DNA of 64,000 nt, taken from contig NZ_RCHR01000001.1 of assembly GCF_003665065.1 (NCBI RefSeq), positions 62,001-126,000 of the forward strand. Reading direction: 5' to 3'. The translations under genes and the position numbers were made by a program. Numbering within the stretch: position 1 is the first letter of the stretch; every line of letters starts with the position of its first letter. Source of the DNA: Oceanobacillus piezotolerans (lineage in GTDB: Bacteria > Bacillota > Bacilli > Bacillales > Amphibacillaceae). Below are positions 33,336-43,664 of this stretch, piece after piece. A model generated the notes under the pieces. It made no database searches, was not told the DNA's origin, and was given only the letters and a program-made list of their open reading frames with translations.

Positions 33336-33497
33336 TTTCAACACCTCATTAATAGTTAGATTGGAATGAATATTTCATCAATAATATAATTAAGTATACC
33401 TTAAAATGGATTAAAATGAAAATAAGATATAGTTAGTGGAAAGATAACGGATTAATCCGTTATACTAACTAGTATAAACCTTAGTGGAGGGTATCGA

Positions 33498-34562
33498 ATG
33501 AATCAGAATACACTTGATCTTTTTAAAACATTAACAGAATTACAAGGTGCACCGGGTGACGAAGCTCGTGTACGTGCATATATGGAGCAAGAGTTAGACA
33601 AATATGCAGACGAAATTATTCAAGATAATCTAGGCAGTATTTTTGGTGTGAAGTACGGTGAAGGTCCCAAAGTGATGGTTGCTGGCCATATGGATGAAGT
33701 AGGATTTATGGTAACACAAATAACAGAGAATGGGATGCTTCGCTTTCAGCCGTTAGGTGGTTGGTGGAACCAAGTCATGCTGGCTCAGCGAGTTCAGGTT
33801 ATGACTGAGTCAGGACCAATAATCGGTGTTATTGCTTCTATTCCGCCTCATTTACTGACAGAAGCACAGCGAAGTAAACCAATGGAAATTAAAAATATGT
33901 TAATAGATATTGGTGCAGATGATCGAGCGGATGTTGAAGAAATCGGAGTGAAGCCGGGAGACACGATTGTACCAATTACCCCTTTCCAACCAATGGCTAA
34001 TCCTAAAAAAATTATGGCAAAAGCATGGGATAATCGTTATGGCTGTGGCCTTGCAATTGAGCTCCTTAAAGAGGTAAAAAACGAAACTTTACCAAATCAG
34101 TTGTATTCAGGAGCAACGGTTCAAGAGGAAGTTGGGTTACGTGGTTCCAAGACATCCGCTAATTTAATTCAGCCGGATATTGCCTATGTTCTCGATGCAT
34201 CACCTGCAAATGACGCGTCTGGTGATAAGAAAGCCTTCGGAAAGTTAGGGGAAGGGGCATTACTAAGAATTTTTGACCGAACTATGGTAACACATAAAGG
34301 TATTCGAGAATTTATTCTAGATACAGCAGAATCAAATAATATCAAATACCAATATTTTGTCTCTCAAGGTGGAACGGACGCTGGAAGTATTCATTTATCC
34401 AATAGTGGCGTTCCTAGTGCGGTCATTGGGATTTGCTCAAGGTATATTCACACATCAGCTTCTATTATCCATGTTGATGACTATGCAGCAGCAAAAGAAT
34501 TACTTGTAAAATTAGTAAAAACAACCGATCAAAATACGGTTAATCTTATTCGTTCTAAGTAA
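33498..34562 (+). CDS. ytoP: M42-family glutamyl/leucyl aminopeptidase YtoP
   Basis: A 354-aa cytoplasmic metallo-aminopeptidase that forms large tetrahedral complexes in this family. Metal ligands are in [28 protein letters not shown] and the final histidine in YIHTSAS; DASPAND supplies another Asp. SD GGAGGG precedes the ATG. It trims N-terminal residues from peptides. In B. subtilis it is in the same neighbourhood. Confidence 0.9.
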   Translation: MNQNTLDLFKTLTELQGAPGDEARVRAYMEQELDKYADEIIQDNLGSIFGVKYGEGPKVMVAGHMDEVGFMVTQITENGMLRFQPLGGWWNQVMLAQRVQVMTESGPIIGVIASIPPHLLTEAQRSKPMEIKNMLIDIGADDRADVEEIGVKPGDTIVPITPFQPMANPKKIMAKAWDNRYGCGLAIELLKEVKNETLPNQLYSGATVQEEVGLRGSKTSANLIQPDIAYVLDASPANDASGDKKAFGKLGEGALLRIFDRTMVTHKGIREFILDTAESNNIKYQYFVSQGGTDAGSIHLSNSGVPSAVIGICSRYIHTSASIIHVDDYAAAKELLVKLVKTTDQNTVNLIRSK

Positions 34563-34598
34563 GTTTATTCCAGTATTGAATTACTAAAAGGAGTAGGT

Positions 34599-35126
34599 AT
34601 GATAAATATTTGTATTGGATCAAAAAACCCGACAAAAGTTGATGCAGTGAAAGATATTTTTCCTGAAGCAAATCTGATAGCACTAGAAGTACCTTCCAAC
34701 GTACCTAATCAGCCTTTCTCTGATGAAGAAACAAGACGAGGTGCAATAAACCGAGCTCTGCATAGCAGAGAGTCTCATTCTGATGCAATTGGCATTGGCC
34801 TGGAGGGCGGAGTTATGTATGTAGGAAAACAGCTGTACCTCTGTAATTGGGGAGCTTTAGTTGATGTAAGTGGACATATCTACACTGCCAGTGGTGCCCG
34901 AGTGGTGCTGCCAATTGAAATAGATAATGAGCTTAAAACCGGAAAAGAACTTGGAGATATTATGGATGAGTATGCCAGAAGACAAGATGTTAGAAAAAAC
35001 GAAGGCGCTATCGGTATCTTTACAAATGATTTAATTTCTAGAAAAGAGATGTTTACTCATGTTGTTAAGATGCTGAAAGGTCAAATGGAGTATGGGAAGG
35101 TAAATATTAAAAACAGCAGTAATTAA
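34599..35126 (+). CDS. DUF84 inosine/xanthosine triphosphatase-like protein
   Basis: A 175-aa protein of the YjjX/DUF84 group: CIGSKNPTKVDAV at the N-terminus, PFSDEETRRGAINRA, and GIGLEGGV. Members hydrolyse non-canonical purine nucleoside triphosphates (ITP, XTP) and protect nucleic acids from miscoding. It lies 37 nt after ytoP and ends in its own terminator. Confidence 0.8.
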   Translation: MINICIGSKNPTKVDAVKDIFPEANLIALEVPSNVPNQPFSDEETRRGAINRALHSRESHSDAIGIGLEGGVMYVGKQLYLCNWGALVDVSGHIYTASGARVVLPIEIDNELKTGKELGDIMDEYARRQDVRKNEGAIGIFTNDLISRKEMFTHVVKMLKGQMEYGKVNIKNSSN

Positions 35127-35147
35127 TTCACTGCTGTTTTTTTTTTA
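35112..35147 (+). terminator. Terminator after the DUF84 gene
   Basis: AACAGCAGT / ACTGCTGTT and nine or more T. The left arm lies within the last codons of the gene. Confidence 0.85.
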
Positions 35148-35183
35148 ATAAAGCTAATTAACCTGATAGAGGAATGAGAATAT

Positions 35184-35624
35184 TTATTCATAAATATATG
35201 AAACTACATCAAGTGCTTGTTCAATGGTTTCAACGGTGACATTTGCTTTATTGGATAACTCCTTTAATGGATGTATAAGGGACGCAGGGCGCACAATAAT
35301 AGTTGGCTTATTTAACGAAATTGCTGTACTTACATCCATAGCTGTGTTCCATTGTTTGTACTGTTCACCGAATAAAGCAATAACAATGTCTGACTTCTGC
35401 ATTAAGACTTGGGTTCTAAAGTTATTAATGTCACTTGCAGCATCGTCTTTATAGTAGGAGCTAGGCTGCTTTCCTAGGATTTCTTCACCAATATTGTCTG
35501 AACGATCATGGTTTGTCTGTGGACCAACGAAAGAGAGCGGCAAATTTTTCTCTCTTGCTCCTTGTTCTACCTGTTCACGCCAATCATCATGAATTTGACC
35601 TGCTAGATACACAACGATTTCCAT
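35184..35624 (-). CDS. ytoQ: YtoQ family protein
   Basis: A 146-aa protein matching YtoQ: VYLAGQIHDDWREQ, FVGPQTNHDRSDNIGEEILG, and ALFGEQYKQWNTAMD. The fold looks like nucleoside 2-deoxyribosyltransferases, with IVIALFG and DVSTAISLNKP. Function is not established. It keeps its B. subtilis neighbours ytoP and ytpP. Confidence 0.88.
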   Translation of the reverse strand: MEIVVYLAGQIHDDWREQVEQGAREKNLPLSFVGPQTNHDRSDNIGEEILGKQPSSYYKDDAASDINNFRTQVLMQKSDIVIALFGEQYKQWNTAMDVSTAISLNKPTIIVRPASLIHPLKELSNKANVTVETIEQALDVVSYIYE

Positions 35625-35787
35625 TGATTACTTCGCCTCCTATTCATATTCTATTTTAATAGTAACCAATTATAGAAAAATTTCCAAGAGATTGTCTTTA
35701 AGAATGGAAGCTCTTGCTGTTTTAATTGTACGAGTTAATTGAAATCAATAAAAATCAACGTTATGATAAAAACAGGAGTTGATAAAC

Positions 35788-36105
35788 ATGAAAGAATTAG
35801 AAACTATTGAACAATATCATGAACTAAAAGATAATAAAGATACCATTTTTCTTTTCTCTGCAGACTGGTGTGGGGACTGTCGATACTTAGATCCGGATCT
35901 TCCCAAAATTGAGAATGCATATCCGGAATATACTTTTATAAAAGTAGACAGAGATAAATTTATTGATTTATGCATAGAGAATGATATCTTAGGAATACCT
36001 AGCTTTTTGGCCTTTAAAAATGCTAAAGAGGTTGGGCGATTTGTGAGCAAAGACCGTAAAACAAAAGAAGAAGTTATTCAGTTTATTAAAGACTTGCCAG
36101 CGTAA
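35788..36105 (+). CDS. ytpP: Thioredoxin-family protein YtpP
   Basis: A 105-aa thioredoxin fold with active site SADWCGDC (CGDC rather than CGPC) and cis-proline in GIPSFLAF. TTG 35779 is in frame, but AGGAG at 35774 fits ATG 35788. Cytoplasmic. YtpP homologues bind or reduce thiols; a bacillithiol link has been proposed in B. subtilis. Confidence 0.85.
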   Translation: MKELETIEQYHELKDNKDTIFLFSADWCGDCRYLDPDLPKIENAYPEYTFIKVDRDKFIDLCIENDILGIPSFLAFKNAKEVGRFVSKDRKTKEEVIQFIKDLPA

Positions 36106-36136
36106 TCTAATGCGGAACAATCCTTAATAAAAAATG

Positions 36137-36161
36137 AAATCGGCAGAGCTGCCGATTTTCT
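36137..36161 (+). terminator. Terminator after ytpP
   Basis: AAATCGGCAG AG CTGCCGATTTT. Confidence 0.75.
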
Positions 36162-36192
36162 TGCATAGGATAGAATGATGGAGGACGAATAA

Positions 36193-36999
36193 ATGAAAAT
36201 GACTGCAATTCAAATGAAAAAGAAATTAGAAGAGCGTCTGAAAAATGAGGATTATCATCTATCATTTAATCGAGATAAGAATACATTACGTGTAGAGTGG
36301 AAGCATTCAAAAAAAGGAATGACGATAACTTTACCTAATGTAATAGCTAAATATAATGAACGTGGAGAGGCAGCATTAGATGAATTAGTAGAACATATCA
36401 CAGAAGCTCTTCGTGTGATGAATACGGAACCTCAGTTAAAGGGAATGGAAAAGAATATCTTTCCAGTCATAAGATCAACTTCCTTTCCAACTAAAACAAA
36501 AGCAGGTGTTACATTAATTACGAAAGAGCATACTGCTGAAACAAGAATTTTTTATGCTCTGGACCTTGGGAAATCCTATCAATTAATTGATGAGAATCTA
36601 TTGCAGCGTGTTGGATGGACAACGGATCATATTGAAGAAATTGCAAGCTTTAATGTCCGTTCTTTATCAACTGAGACAAAAAAGGATACAGTAGCGGATA
36701 ATGATTTTTACTTCATAGCCACACAAGACGGCTATGATGCGAGCAGAATACTTAATGAATCATTCTTAAATGAAATGAAAGCAAATGCAATTGGAGACTT
36801 GGCTGTTGCTGTACCGCATACAGATGTACTCATTATAGTTGATGTACGCAATAATACAGGTTATGATATTTTAGCACAAATGACTATGAAATTCTTTGCT
36901 GAGGGAAGAAATCCAATTACTTCACTTCCATTTATATATGAAGATAAGAAGTTGGAGCCAATCTTTATTTTAGCAAAAAACCGACCAGTAAAAGATTAA
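36193..36999 (+). CDS. ytpQ: DUF1444 family protein YtpQ
   Basis: A 268-aa soluble protein that matches YtpQ in length and position between ytpP and ytpR. Visible blocks are VRWKH-like VEWKHSKKGMTITLP, PVIRSTSFPTK, FYALDLGKSYQLI and VAVPHTDVLIIVD. No catalytic motif is recognised. ytpQ ends 6-15 nt before ytpR, so the two are cotranscribed. Function unknown. Confidence 0.88.
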   Translation: MKMTAIQMKKKLEERLKNEDYHLSFNRDKNTLRVEWKHSKKGMTITLPNVIAKYNERGEAALDELVEHITEALRVMNTEPQLKGMEKNIFPVIRSTSFPTKTKAGVTLITKEHTAETRIFYALDLGKSYQLIDENLLQRVGWTTDHIEEIASFNVRSLSTETKKDTVADNDFYFIATQDGYDASRILNESFLNEMKANAIGDLAVAVPHTDVLIIVDVRNNTGYDILAQMTMKFFAEGRNPITSLPFIYEDKKLEPIFILAKNRPVKD

Positions 37000-37014
37000 G
37001 AAAGGATGAAAAAA

Positions 37015-37623
37015 ATGGATGTATTTTATAATCCAGCAGGTATAGGTGATGTACTAATCATACCGCTTGCAGATGAAGATCGATATGAAGTCAAACACGA
37101 AAATATTGGGGATATTACAAGAATAACGTCCAAAAAGGATGGAAGCATTCTAGGTTATAATGTTTTCCATGCATCTGCCCATTTAACTCTAACTGAGACT
37201 GGGACAGTTAAATTAACGCAAGAGCTTTTAGAAGATATTAAAACATACTTTAGAGAAAACAATATAACGGATTCTCTAGATTTTGATTTAAGCCCTAAAT
37301 TTGTTGTTGGATACGTTGTAAGTAAAGAAAAACATGAAAATGCTGATAAATTAAGTGTTTGCCAAGTGGACGTGGGAGAAGAAACCCCATTGCAAATTGT
37401 TTGTGGAGCTCCCAATGTCGATAAAGGCCAAAAAGTAGTAGTCGCTAAAGTAGGTGCAACCATGCCAAGCGGTCTAAAAATCAAAGCTTCTGAATTGCGT
37501 GGTATACCTTCCAATGGAATGATTTGCTCTCAGAAGGAATTAGGATTACCAAATGCACCAAAGGAAAAAGGTATTTATGTTCTGGAAGATACATATAGAG
37601 TTGGAGAAGAGTTTAAGTTTTAA
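37015..37623 (+). CDS. ytpR: tRNA-binding (EMAP/OB-fold) protein YtpR
   Basis: A 202-aa protein. Its C-terminal half is a tRNA-binding OB fold like that of PheT N-termini: VGYVVSKEKHENADKLSVCQV, containing KEKHENADKLSVC, then IVCGAPNV and ASELRGIPSNGMICS. ATG 37006 overlaps the SD GAAAGGA, so ATG 37015 is used. Family members bind tRNA in trans; the partner is unknown. Confidence 0.9.
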   Translation: MDVFYNPAGIGDVLIIPLADEDRYEVKHENIGDITRITSKKDGSILGYNVFHASAHLTLTETGTVKLTQELLEDIKTYFRENNITDSLDFDLSPKFVVGYVVSKEKHENADKLSVCQVDVGEETPLQIVCGAPNVDKGQKVVVAKVGATMPSGLKIKASELRGIPSNGMICSQKELGLPNAPKEKGIYVLEDTYRVGEEFKF

Positions 37624-37625
37624 TC

Positions 37626-37665
37626 CAGGTTAACTGGCTATACTCCCCCCCTTCTGGAGTTCTGG
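37626..37665 (+). repeat. CAGGTTAACTGG repeat, copy 1
   Basis: CAGGTTAACTGGCTATA, eight bases, then TTCTGGAGTTCTGG. A reversed homologue is at 55682-55720. Confidence 0.5.
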
Positions 37666-37682
37666 AAGAATACAAGAATAGT

Positions 37683-37800
37683 AAGTGGGGGACTAGCAGC
37701 TAGGAAAGACTTGATTCGCTCAAGGGCCTGCGGGTCTCTCCTAGCGGTACTAACACTCAGTGGGGGAAAGGGAACTCCTCTGAGTGAAGTTTCACTTTAT
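37683..37800 (+). repeat. ~115-nt dispersed structured element, copy 1
   Basis: Starts AAGTGGGGGACTAGCAG, has GGGTCTCTCCT and ACTCAGTGGGGGAAA in mid-element and ends GTGAAGTTTCACTTTAT, which folds as GTGAA-GT-TTCAC. The same blocks in the same order recur at 41654-41768. No ORF inside. Confidence 0.65.
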
Positions 37801-37805
37801 TTCAA

Positions 37806-37838
37806 AACAGCCTAGCGGTTTGCCTGGGTTGTTTTTTT
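37806..37838 (+). terminator. Terminator upstream of sftA
   Basis: AACAGCCTAG / CTGGGTTGTT (10 bp with three wobbles), then seven T. Confidence 0.65.
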
Positions 37839-37918
37839 CTTATGTAATATCTACCAACCTTGTAAAAACATGCTACAATAAGAATTACAATCTTTAGCAA
37901 ATAGAAAGAGTGAGAATG

Positions 37919-40300
37919 ATGTGGGAGAATTGGAAGAATAAAGTTAAGAACCTTTTTGCTGATGAGGAGCATCAAGAGCAAGTACCAACACCAATTGAAA
38001 TTAAAAAGTCAGAAATTAAAGCAAAAGTGAGCTATCAATACCCAAAGGAAAGACCATTTCGTTTTCCTGTAATCCCAGATCCACCAAAAGATAATAAATT
38101 TCAGAATCAAGATAACAATGAATCTTATAATAGAAGAAGTAAAACGAATCGAAACCAAAGAACAAATCAGAACAGAGAAAGGTACATGGATAATAATGTA
38201 ATGTGGAAACGGGGGGAGGAAGCACCTCGACCAACGAGCAGAAAAGAGAGCTCAGATGAACCTGTACGGAAAATTATTAAGAAATCGGATACACCGTTTA
38301 AGGTCAGTGACGTACCGTCTCCTATCTATGGCTTTCAAAGCAGGGATAAAGCTTACGCTATAGAGAAAGGACTGACTTCCAGACGAGAAGATCAATTGGA
38401 TTTGGATAATCAGCACTTAGATTTTCAAGACGATGAACAAAATCAAGCAGAAGAAGAAATTGCCAGCAGTGCAGAAATATCTTTAGAAATAGAGGAATCA
38501 AGACATGCAGCTGCTTCTGAATTAGATGGGAAAGAGGAAACTACGCAATCTTCTTCTGAAGATAAAACAGAAGAATGGACAGACTCTCATGTAAGCAGGA
38601 AGTTTACGGTTATTGGAAACCAAAGTATCGAATTAGATACAAACTATGAGGAGGAAATTTCGGAAGAATCATCTATGGATGGTAGTGGAGAAAAAGAAAA
38701 CAACCCTCCAAAAGCATTGGAAGAGAATGATAATAAACCTAGAAGAAGTTATTCCAATCCTTTTAACGTAATCATGACTCCAAGTGATAAACGGAATCTT
38801 CGAGACAGGCAGCGAAAAGCAAGTCGGTTAAATGCAGACACAAGTCAAAGTAAACAATCAGAATATCCCAGAAAAGACATAACTACTACACCAGAGCAAC
38901 CTAAAGAAACTTATTTACCATCTCATTTGCTAAACGATCCTATCCCAAAAAATGAGAATAACCGTGCCTGGATAGAACAGCAACAAGAATTGCTTGAACA
39001 AACACTAAAGCACTTTAATGTAAATGCTAAAGTGGTAAAGGCCACACAAGGCCCTTCCGTAACGCGGTTTGAAGTTCACCCTGAAATGGGAGTAAAGGTA
39101 AGCAAAATCAAAAATCTTAGCGATGATTTAAAATTAAATATGGCTGCGAAAGATATTCGCATTGAAGCACCGATTCCAGGGAAAAATACAGTTGGTATTG
39201 AAATTCCGAATCGTCATGCTCGAATGGTAGGGCTTCAAGAGGTCTTTGAAACGAAAGAATTTAAAGAAAGCTCTTCTCCGTTAACCATTGCACTTGGACT
39301 AAGTATTGAAGGAGAACCTAAAATTACAAATATCCAAAAAATGCCACATGGCTTAATCGCGGGAGCTACAGGATCTGGTAAGAGTGTCTGTATTAATACG
39401 ATGCTAGTAAGTCTTTTATATAAAGCAAGTTATGAAGATGTAAAGATATTATTAATTGATCCAAAGATGGTGGAACTAGCTCCCTACAATGGTATTCCAC
39501 ATCTTGTTGCTCCTGTAATTACAGATGTAAAAGCTGCAACACAAAGTCTGAAATGGGCTGTCACTGAGATGGAAGACAGGTATGAGAAGTTTGTTCATGA
39601 AGGTGTAAGAAACATTGAAGGATATAACAAAAAAGTATTACAACAAGGACGTCGTGAAGATAAAATGCCTTTCATTGTCATTGTCATTGACGAGTTAGCA
39701 GACCTAATGATGACATCTCCGCAAGATGTTGAATTCTCTATTAGTCGTATCGCTCAAAAGGCAAGAGCATGCGGAATTCATTTGATTCTGGCAACCCAGC
39801 GTCCGTCAGTAGATGTTATTACAGGACTTATTAAGGCGAACATCCCTACAAGGATTGCTTTTAGTGTATCTTCCCAAGTAGACTCTCGAACCATAATTGA
39901 TTTGAGCGGAGCAGAAAGGCTTTTAGGAAAGGGAGATATGCTATTTGTAGAGAATGGTGCAGGCAAGAGTATTCGATTACAAGGGCCTTTCGTATCGGAT
40001 GAAGAAATTGAAAGAGTAACCAGCTATGCGAGAAGTTTAGCAGAACCGAATTACCTGTTCGAGCAAGAAGAGCTCCTGGAACAAATTCAAGTGGATGAAG
40101 AAGAGGACGAGCTTCTGCAGGATGCAATACAGTTTGTCTTAAGTCAAAATACGGCAAGTACATCACTTTTGCAGCGTCATTATAAGATTGGTTATAATCG
40201 GGCAGCACGGCTCATTGATACGCTGGAGAACAGAGGGATCATTTCAGGGCAGAATGGAAGCAAACCAAGAGATGTATTAGTAAGTCAATTACAGGAATAA
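37919..40300 (+). CDS. sftA: DNA translocase SftA (soluble FtsK/SpoIIIE family)
   Basis: A 793-aa FtsK-family ATPase without N-terminal membrane helices, which marks SftA rather than SpoIIIE. The first ~330 residues are charged and low-complexity. The motor follows: Walker A GATGSGKSVC, Walker B VIVIDELADLMM, ATQRPSVDVITG. The C-terminal gamma domain has LLQRHYKIGYNRAARLID for KOPS-type DNA recognition. It moves trapped chromosome DNA away from the closing septum. ATG 37919 follows GAAAGAG by 8 nt; GTG 37910 is in frame. Confidence 0.92.
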   Translation: MWENWKNKVKNLFADEEHQEQVPTPIEIKKSEIKAKVSYQYPKERPFRFPVIPDPPKDNKFQNQDNNESYNRRSKTNRNQRTNQNRERYMDNNVMWKRGEEAPRPTSRKESSDEPVRKIIKKSDTPFKVSDVPSPIYGFQSRDKAYAIEKGLTSRREDQLDLDNQHLDFQDDEQNQAEEEIASSAEISLEIEESRHAAASELDGKEETTQSSSEDKTEEWTDSHVSRKFTVIGNQSIELDTNYEEEISEESSMDGSGEKENNPPKALEENDNKPRRSYSNPFNVIMTPSDKRNLRDRQRKASRLNADTSQSKQSEYPRKDITTTPEQPKETYLPSHLLNDPIPKNENNRAWIEQQQELLEQTLKHFNVNAKVVKATQGPSVTRFEVHPEMGVKVSKIKNLSDDLKLNMAAKDIRIEAPIPGKNTVGIEIPNRHARMVGLQEVFETKEFKESSSPLTIALGLSIEGEPKITNIQKMPHGLIAGATGSGKSVCINTMLVSLLYKASYEDVKILLIDPKMVELAPYNGIPHLVAPVITDVKAATQSLKWAVTEMEDRYEKFVHEGVRNIEGYNKKVLQQGRREDKMPFIVIVIDELADLMMTSPQDVEFSISRIAQKARACGIHLILATQRPSVDVITGLIKANIPTRIAFSVSSQVDSRTIIDLSGAERLLGKGDMLFVENGAGKSIRLQGPFVSDEEIERVTSYARSLAEPNYLFEQEELLEQIQVDEEEDELLQDAIQFVLSQNTASTSLLQRHYKIGYNRAARLIDTLENRGIISGQNGSKPRDVLVSQLQE

Positions 40301-40374
40301 TCGATAAATTTGTGGTACTATGAATTGATATTATAGTTTGGTGTAGGACTTCACAGAAAAAGGAGAAACTTGCT

Positions 40375-41496
40375 ATGACGAAAGAATTTGAATTAAAAAT
40401 GAAGGGTGAGATTGATCGTTTAACTAATAAAACGTTTAAATTTGACCCAAGGATAAAAGAGGGATGGTTTTCCGCTGTTTATTTTTTGAAAACAAAAAAA
40501 ATCGCTGAAGAAAAGATTCCGGATAATCATGTTACAATGCAATTTTTTCAAAAAGAAAATGCTGTCCTTTGTGGTACAGACGAAGTTATTGCATTGCTTC
40601 ATTCTTTCGCGAATAATCCAGAATCATTGGAAATCCATTCATTAAAAGATGGAGACAAAATAGAACCTTTTGAAACAGTACTGACCATATCTGGGCGATA
40701 TCAAGATTTCGGATATTTAGAAGGAATTATCGATGGAATCCTTGCTAGAAGAACATCTGTGGCAACAAATGTATACAATGTTGTAAAAGCCGCTAAGTCA
40801 GCTGGAAGGCAAAAACCGGTTGTTTTTATGGGAGACAGGGATGATCATTACACGACGCAAGCTGGTGATGGATACGCAGCCTTTATAGGTGGTTCCACTG
40901 CCCAAGCTACACACGCAATGAATGAGTGGTGGGGCAAAGAAGGAATGGGAACCATGCCACATGCCCTTATTCAGATGTTTAAAGGAGATGTTGTGGCAGC
41001 AACCCAAGCATATCATGAAGTATATCCTAATGATGAATTAGCTGCCCTAGTGGATTACAACAATGACGTCATTACAGACTCTTTAAAAGTAGCTAGAGCA
41101 TTTGGTGATAAATTAAGTTCTGTCAGACTTGATACATCCCGTACCCTTGTTGACCGATATTTCTTAAGAAATCAGCATTTAATGGGAGCCTTTGATCCCC
41201 GAGGTGTAAATCCTGAACTATTGTTTGCATTAAGGAAAGCATTAGACGATGAAGGTTTTACTTCAGTGAAGATTATGGCTACCGGAGGCTTTACTGAAAA
41301 ACGAATAAGAGAATTTGAAGAGAAGAATGTACCTGTGGACATGTATGGTGTGGGGAGAAGCCTCTTAAGTCTAAATATTGGCTTTACAGGTGATCTTGTC
41401 TTGCTAAACGGTCAACCAGAAGCAAAAGAAGGTAGAAGGTACAGACCTAATTCCCGGTTGGAAAAGGTTAATTATATTCCTGTTAAAGAAGATTAA
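40375..41496 (+). CDS. pncB: Nicotinate phosphoribosyltransferase
   Basis: A 373-aa type II phosphoribosyltransferase of NAD salvage (nicotinate + PRPP to NaMN). FKFDPRIKEGWFSAVYFLKT begins the family match, with GILARRTSVATNVY, the substrate loop STAQATHAMNEWWG, VRLDTS and VDMYGVGRSL. SD AAGGAG precedes the ATG. In B. subtilis this gene does not stand between sftA and murC, and here sftA-pncB is flanked by two direct copies of a dispersed element. Confidence 0.87.
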   Translation: MTKEFELKMKGEIDRLTNKTFKFDPRIKEGWFSAVYFLKTKKIAEEKIPDNHVTMQFFQKENAVLCGTDEVIALLHSFANNPESLEIHSLKDGDKIEPFETVLTISGRYQDFGYLEGIIDGILARRTSVATNVYNVVKAAKSAGRQKPVVFMGDRDDHYTTQAGDGYAAFIGGSTAQATHAMNEWWGKEGMGTMPHALIQMFKGDVVAATQAYHEVYPNDELAALVDYNNDVITDSLKVARAFGDKLSSVRLDTSRTLVDRYFLRNQHLMGAFDPRGVNPELLFALRKALDDEGFTSVKIMATGGFTEKRIREFEEKNVPVDMYGVGRSLLSLNIGFTGDLVLLNGQPEAKEGRRYRPNSRLEKVNYIPVKED

Positions 41497-41653
41497 AATA
41501 TACGAGCACATGATTAACAGGCTGGCCATATAGATATCATTATTTTTAGTTTAAATGCCGGCAAAAGCAAATTTCTGTTACACTACTGGAAAAAAATAAA
41601 TGAATTAAGAAATCAGGCACTAGGTTATCCTTTACAAGAAGAATTTTATTCGA

Positions 41654-41768
41654 ATGGGGGACTGCAGACCTTCTGAAACACTTAAGGCCTTCCGGTTCTC
41701 TCCTTGTAATGCTGACGCTCAACATGGGGGATAAAAGAACCCTGAAAGCAAGAGAAGTTTCACTTTAT
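41654..41768 (+). repeat. ~115-nt dispersed structured element, copy 2
   Basis: Starts AATGGGGGACTGCAG, has GGTTCTCTCCTTG, GACGCTCAACATGGGGGAT, AGAACCC and ends GAGAAGTTTCACTTTAT. Same order and orientation as copy 1. The rest of 41497-42044 holds no visible gene, only the murC upstream region. Confidence 0.65.
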
Positions 41769-42044
41769 ATGTGAAAAAAGAATTTCTCACAGCTGCAAAC
41801 TTTGAGTAACCAGAAAGAAGTTTTACTTTATTATTTTATTCACATGAAAACTTTGATATAATTACACGTGGTCGTTTACATTTAACTTAGGTACGGATAA
41901 TTTTTTTGCAATGCCATATACTGGCGGAAAAATCTTTAAGTACCAAGTTTGAGAAAAACTATTGATTTGCCTAATAAGAGTGAATAAGGTTTTTCTAATA
42001 AATGTGATGAAATTCTTTTGATGAACATGTTGGAGGTTCGTTTT

Positions 42045-43355
42045 ATGACAACTTACCATTTTATTGGTATTAAGGGAACGGGAATGAGTGCACTTGCTCA
42101 AATTCTCCATGATTCTGGAGAAAACGTACAGGGTTCTGATGTGGAAAAGCGCTTTTTTACACAAGATGCCTTAGAAGGAAAAAATATTCCTATCCTGCCC
42201 TTTTCTAAAGAAAATATAAAAGAAGACTATACGGTTATTGCTGGTAATGCATTTTCAGATGAACATGAAGAAATAGCAAGAGCAAAAGAATTAGGATGTA
42301 CTTTCTATAGATATCATGAATTTTTAGGTGAATGGCTAAAGCAGTATACAAGTATTGCCGTAACAGGTGCTCATGGAAAAACGTCGACAACAGGATTATT
42401 ATCTCACGTTTTAAACCAAGCCTTTCCTATTTCCTTCTTAATTGGTGATGGTACGGGAAGCGGACACGTGAATAGTGAGTATTTTGTATTTGAAGCCTGT
42501 GAATATCGTAGACACTTTTTAAGCTATGAACCAGACTATGCAATCATGACAAATATTGACTTTGATCATCCTGATTATTTCACAAGTATAGAAGACGTTT
42601 GTAAAGCTTTTCAATCCATGGCTGACCGTGTGAAAAAAGGAATTATTGCTTGTGGTGATGATGAATACCTGCAAGAAATTCAAGCGAAAGTTCCTGTTGT
42701 TTATTATGGTTTTGCAGATACAAATGACTTTATAGCAAAGAATTTGAGAGAATCAGAAGAAGGAACTACGTTTGATGTGTTTGTTCGTAACACGTATTAT
42801 GATACGTTTACAATTCCTATGTATGGAAACCATACTGTATTAAATGCTTTAGCAGTGATAGCAATCTGCCATTATGAAGGCATTAAGTCAGACGATATTA
42901 AGAATCTTACTTCTTTCCCTGGTGTGAAGCGCAGATTCACAGAGAAAAAGCTAGGTACACAAATCTTGATAGACGATTATGCTCACCATCCAAAGGAAAT
43001 AACAGCAACGATTGAATCAGCAAGAAAGAAATATCCCAACAAACATATTGTAGCGATATTTCAACCACATACGTTTACAAGAACAAAAACATTTCTACAG
43101 GAGTTTGCAGATAGCTTAAGTGGAGCAGATAATGTATATCTTTGCGACATATTTGGCTCTGCACGTGAAGGATCGGGTAGCCTTTCTATTCAAAATCTGC
43201 AGGTATTAATACCTGACAGTGAGGTTATAGAGCTGGAAAACACTTCTGTATTAAAGAAATTTGAGGATAGTGTTTTAATATTCATGGGTGCTGGCGACAT
43301 TCAAAAATTCCAAAAAGCCTATGAAGAAACACTTCTTGACAAGTCTATACAATAA
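42045..43355 (+). CDS. murC: UDP-N-acetylmuramate--L-alanine ligase MurC
   Basis: A 436-aa Mur ligase that adds L-alanine to UDP-MurNAc. The N-terminal [17 protein letters not shown] binds the UDP part, [14 protein letters not shown] is the P-loop, and [11 protein letters not shown] and FQPHTFTRT are the MurC blocks. ATG 42045 follows TTGGAGG; upstream in-frame starts lack an SD. It sits between sftA and ytxG as in B. subtilis. Confidence 0.93.
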   Translation: MTTYHFIGIKGTGMSALAQILHDSGENVQGSDVEKRFFTQDALEGKNIPILPFSKENIKEDYTVIAGNAFSDEHEEIARAKELGCTFYRYHEFLGEWLKQYTSIAVTGAHGKTSTTGLLSHVLNQAFPISFLIGDGTGSGHVNSEYFVFEACEYRRHFLSYEPDYAIMTNIDFDHPDYFTSIEDVCKAFQSMADRVKKGIIACGDDEYLQEIQAKVPVVYYGFADTNDFIAKNLRESEEGTTFDVFVRNTYYDTFTIPMYGNHTVLNALAVIAICHYEGIKSDDIKNLTSFPGVKRRFTEKKLGTQILIDDYAHHPKEITATIESARKKYPNKHIVAIFQPHTFTRTKTFLQEFADSLSGADNVYLCDIFGSAREGSGSLSIQNLQVLIPDSEVIELENTSVLKKFEDSVLIFMGAGDIQKFQKAYEETLLDKSIQ

Positions 43356-43415
43356 CAATAGAAAATGAGCTATTTGGCTACAGTATTTAGCAGTGGAATA
43401 AGCTCTACTATACTT

Positions 43416-43444
43416 AAAAGAGTCTGATTTATTCGGACTCTTTT
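43416..43444 (+). terminator. Terminator after murC
   Basis: AAAAGAGTC / GACTCTTTT with a T-rich tail. A second small hairpin TTTCGCT / AGCGAAA followed by TTAGTTTTT is at 43559-43593. Confidence 0.75.
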
Positions 43445-43664
43445 ATTTAAATTAAAAAATTTTTTGCCAGAAAAAGAGCAAACTATCGAATTTGTTTGGA
43501 TAAACAGATATACTATAAATAAAGCACGCAGATGGTTCCATCTTAATACATAACTTGCATTTCGCTCGTGTTAGCGAAAGTTAGTTTTTCATATTCTTGA
43601 TACTTCTTTTAACTGCTTGAAATAATGAATTTTAACTTTATTAAGTAAATGGTTAAGAAATATC

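Noticed and set aside
37681..37800. CRISPR or tRNA-like structure
   Set aside because: No regular direct repeats with spacers and no cloverleaf; similarity to 41654-41768 explains it better.
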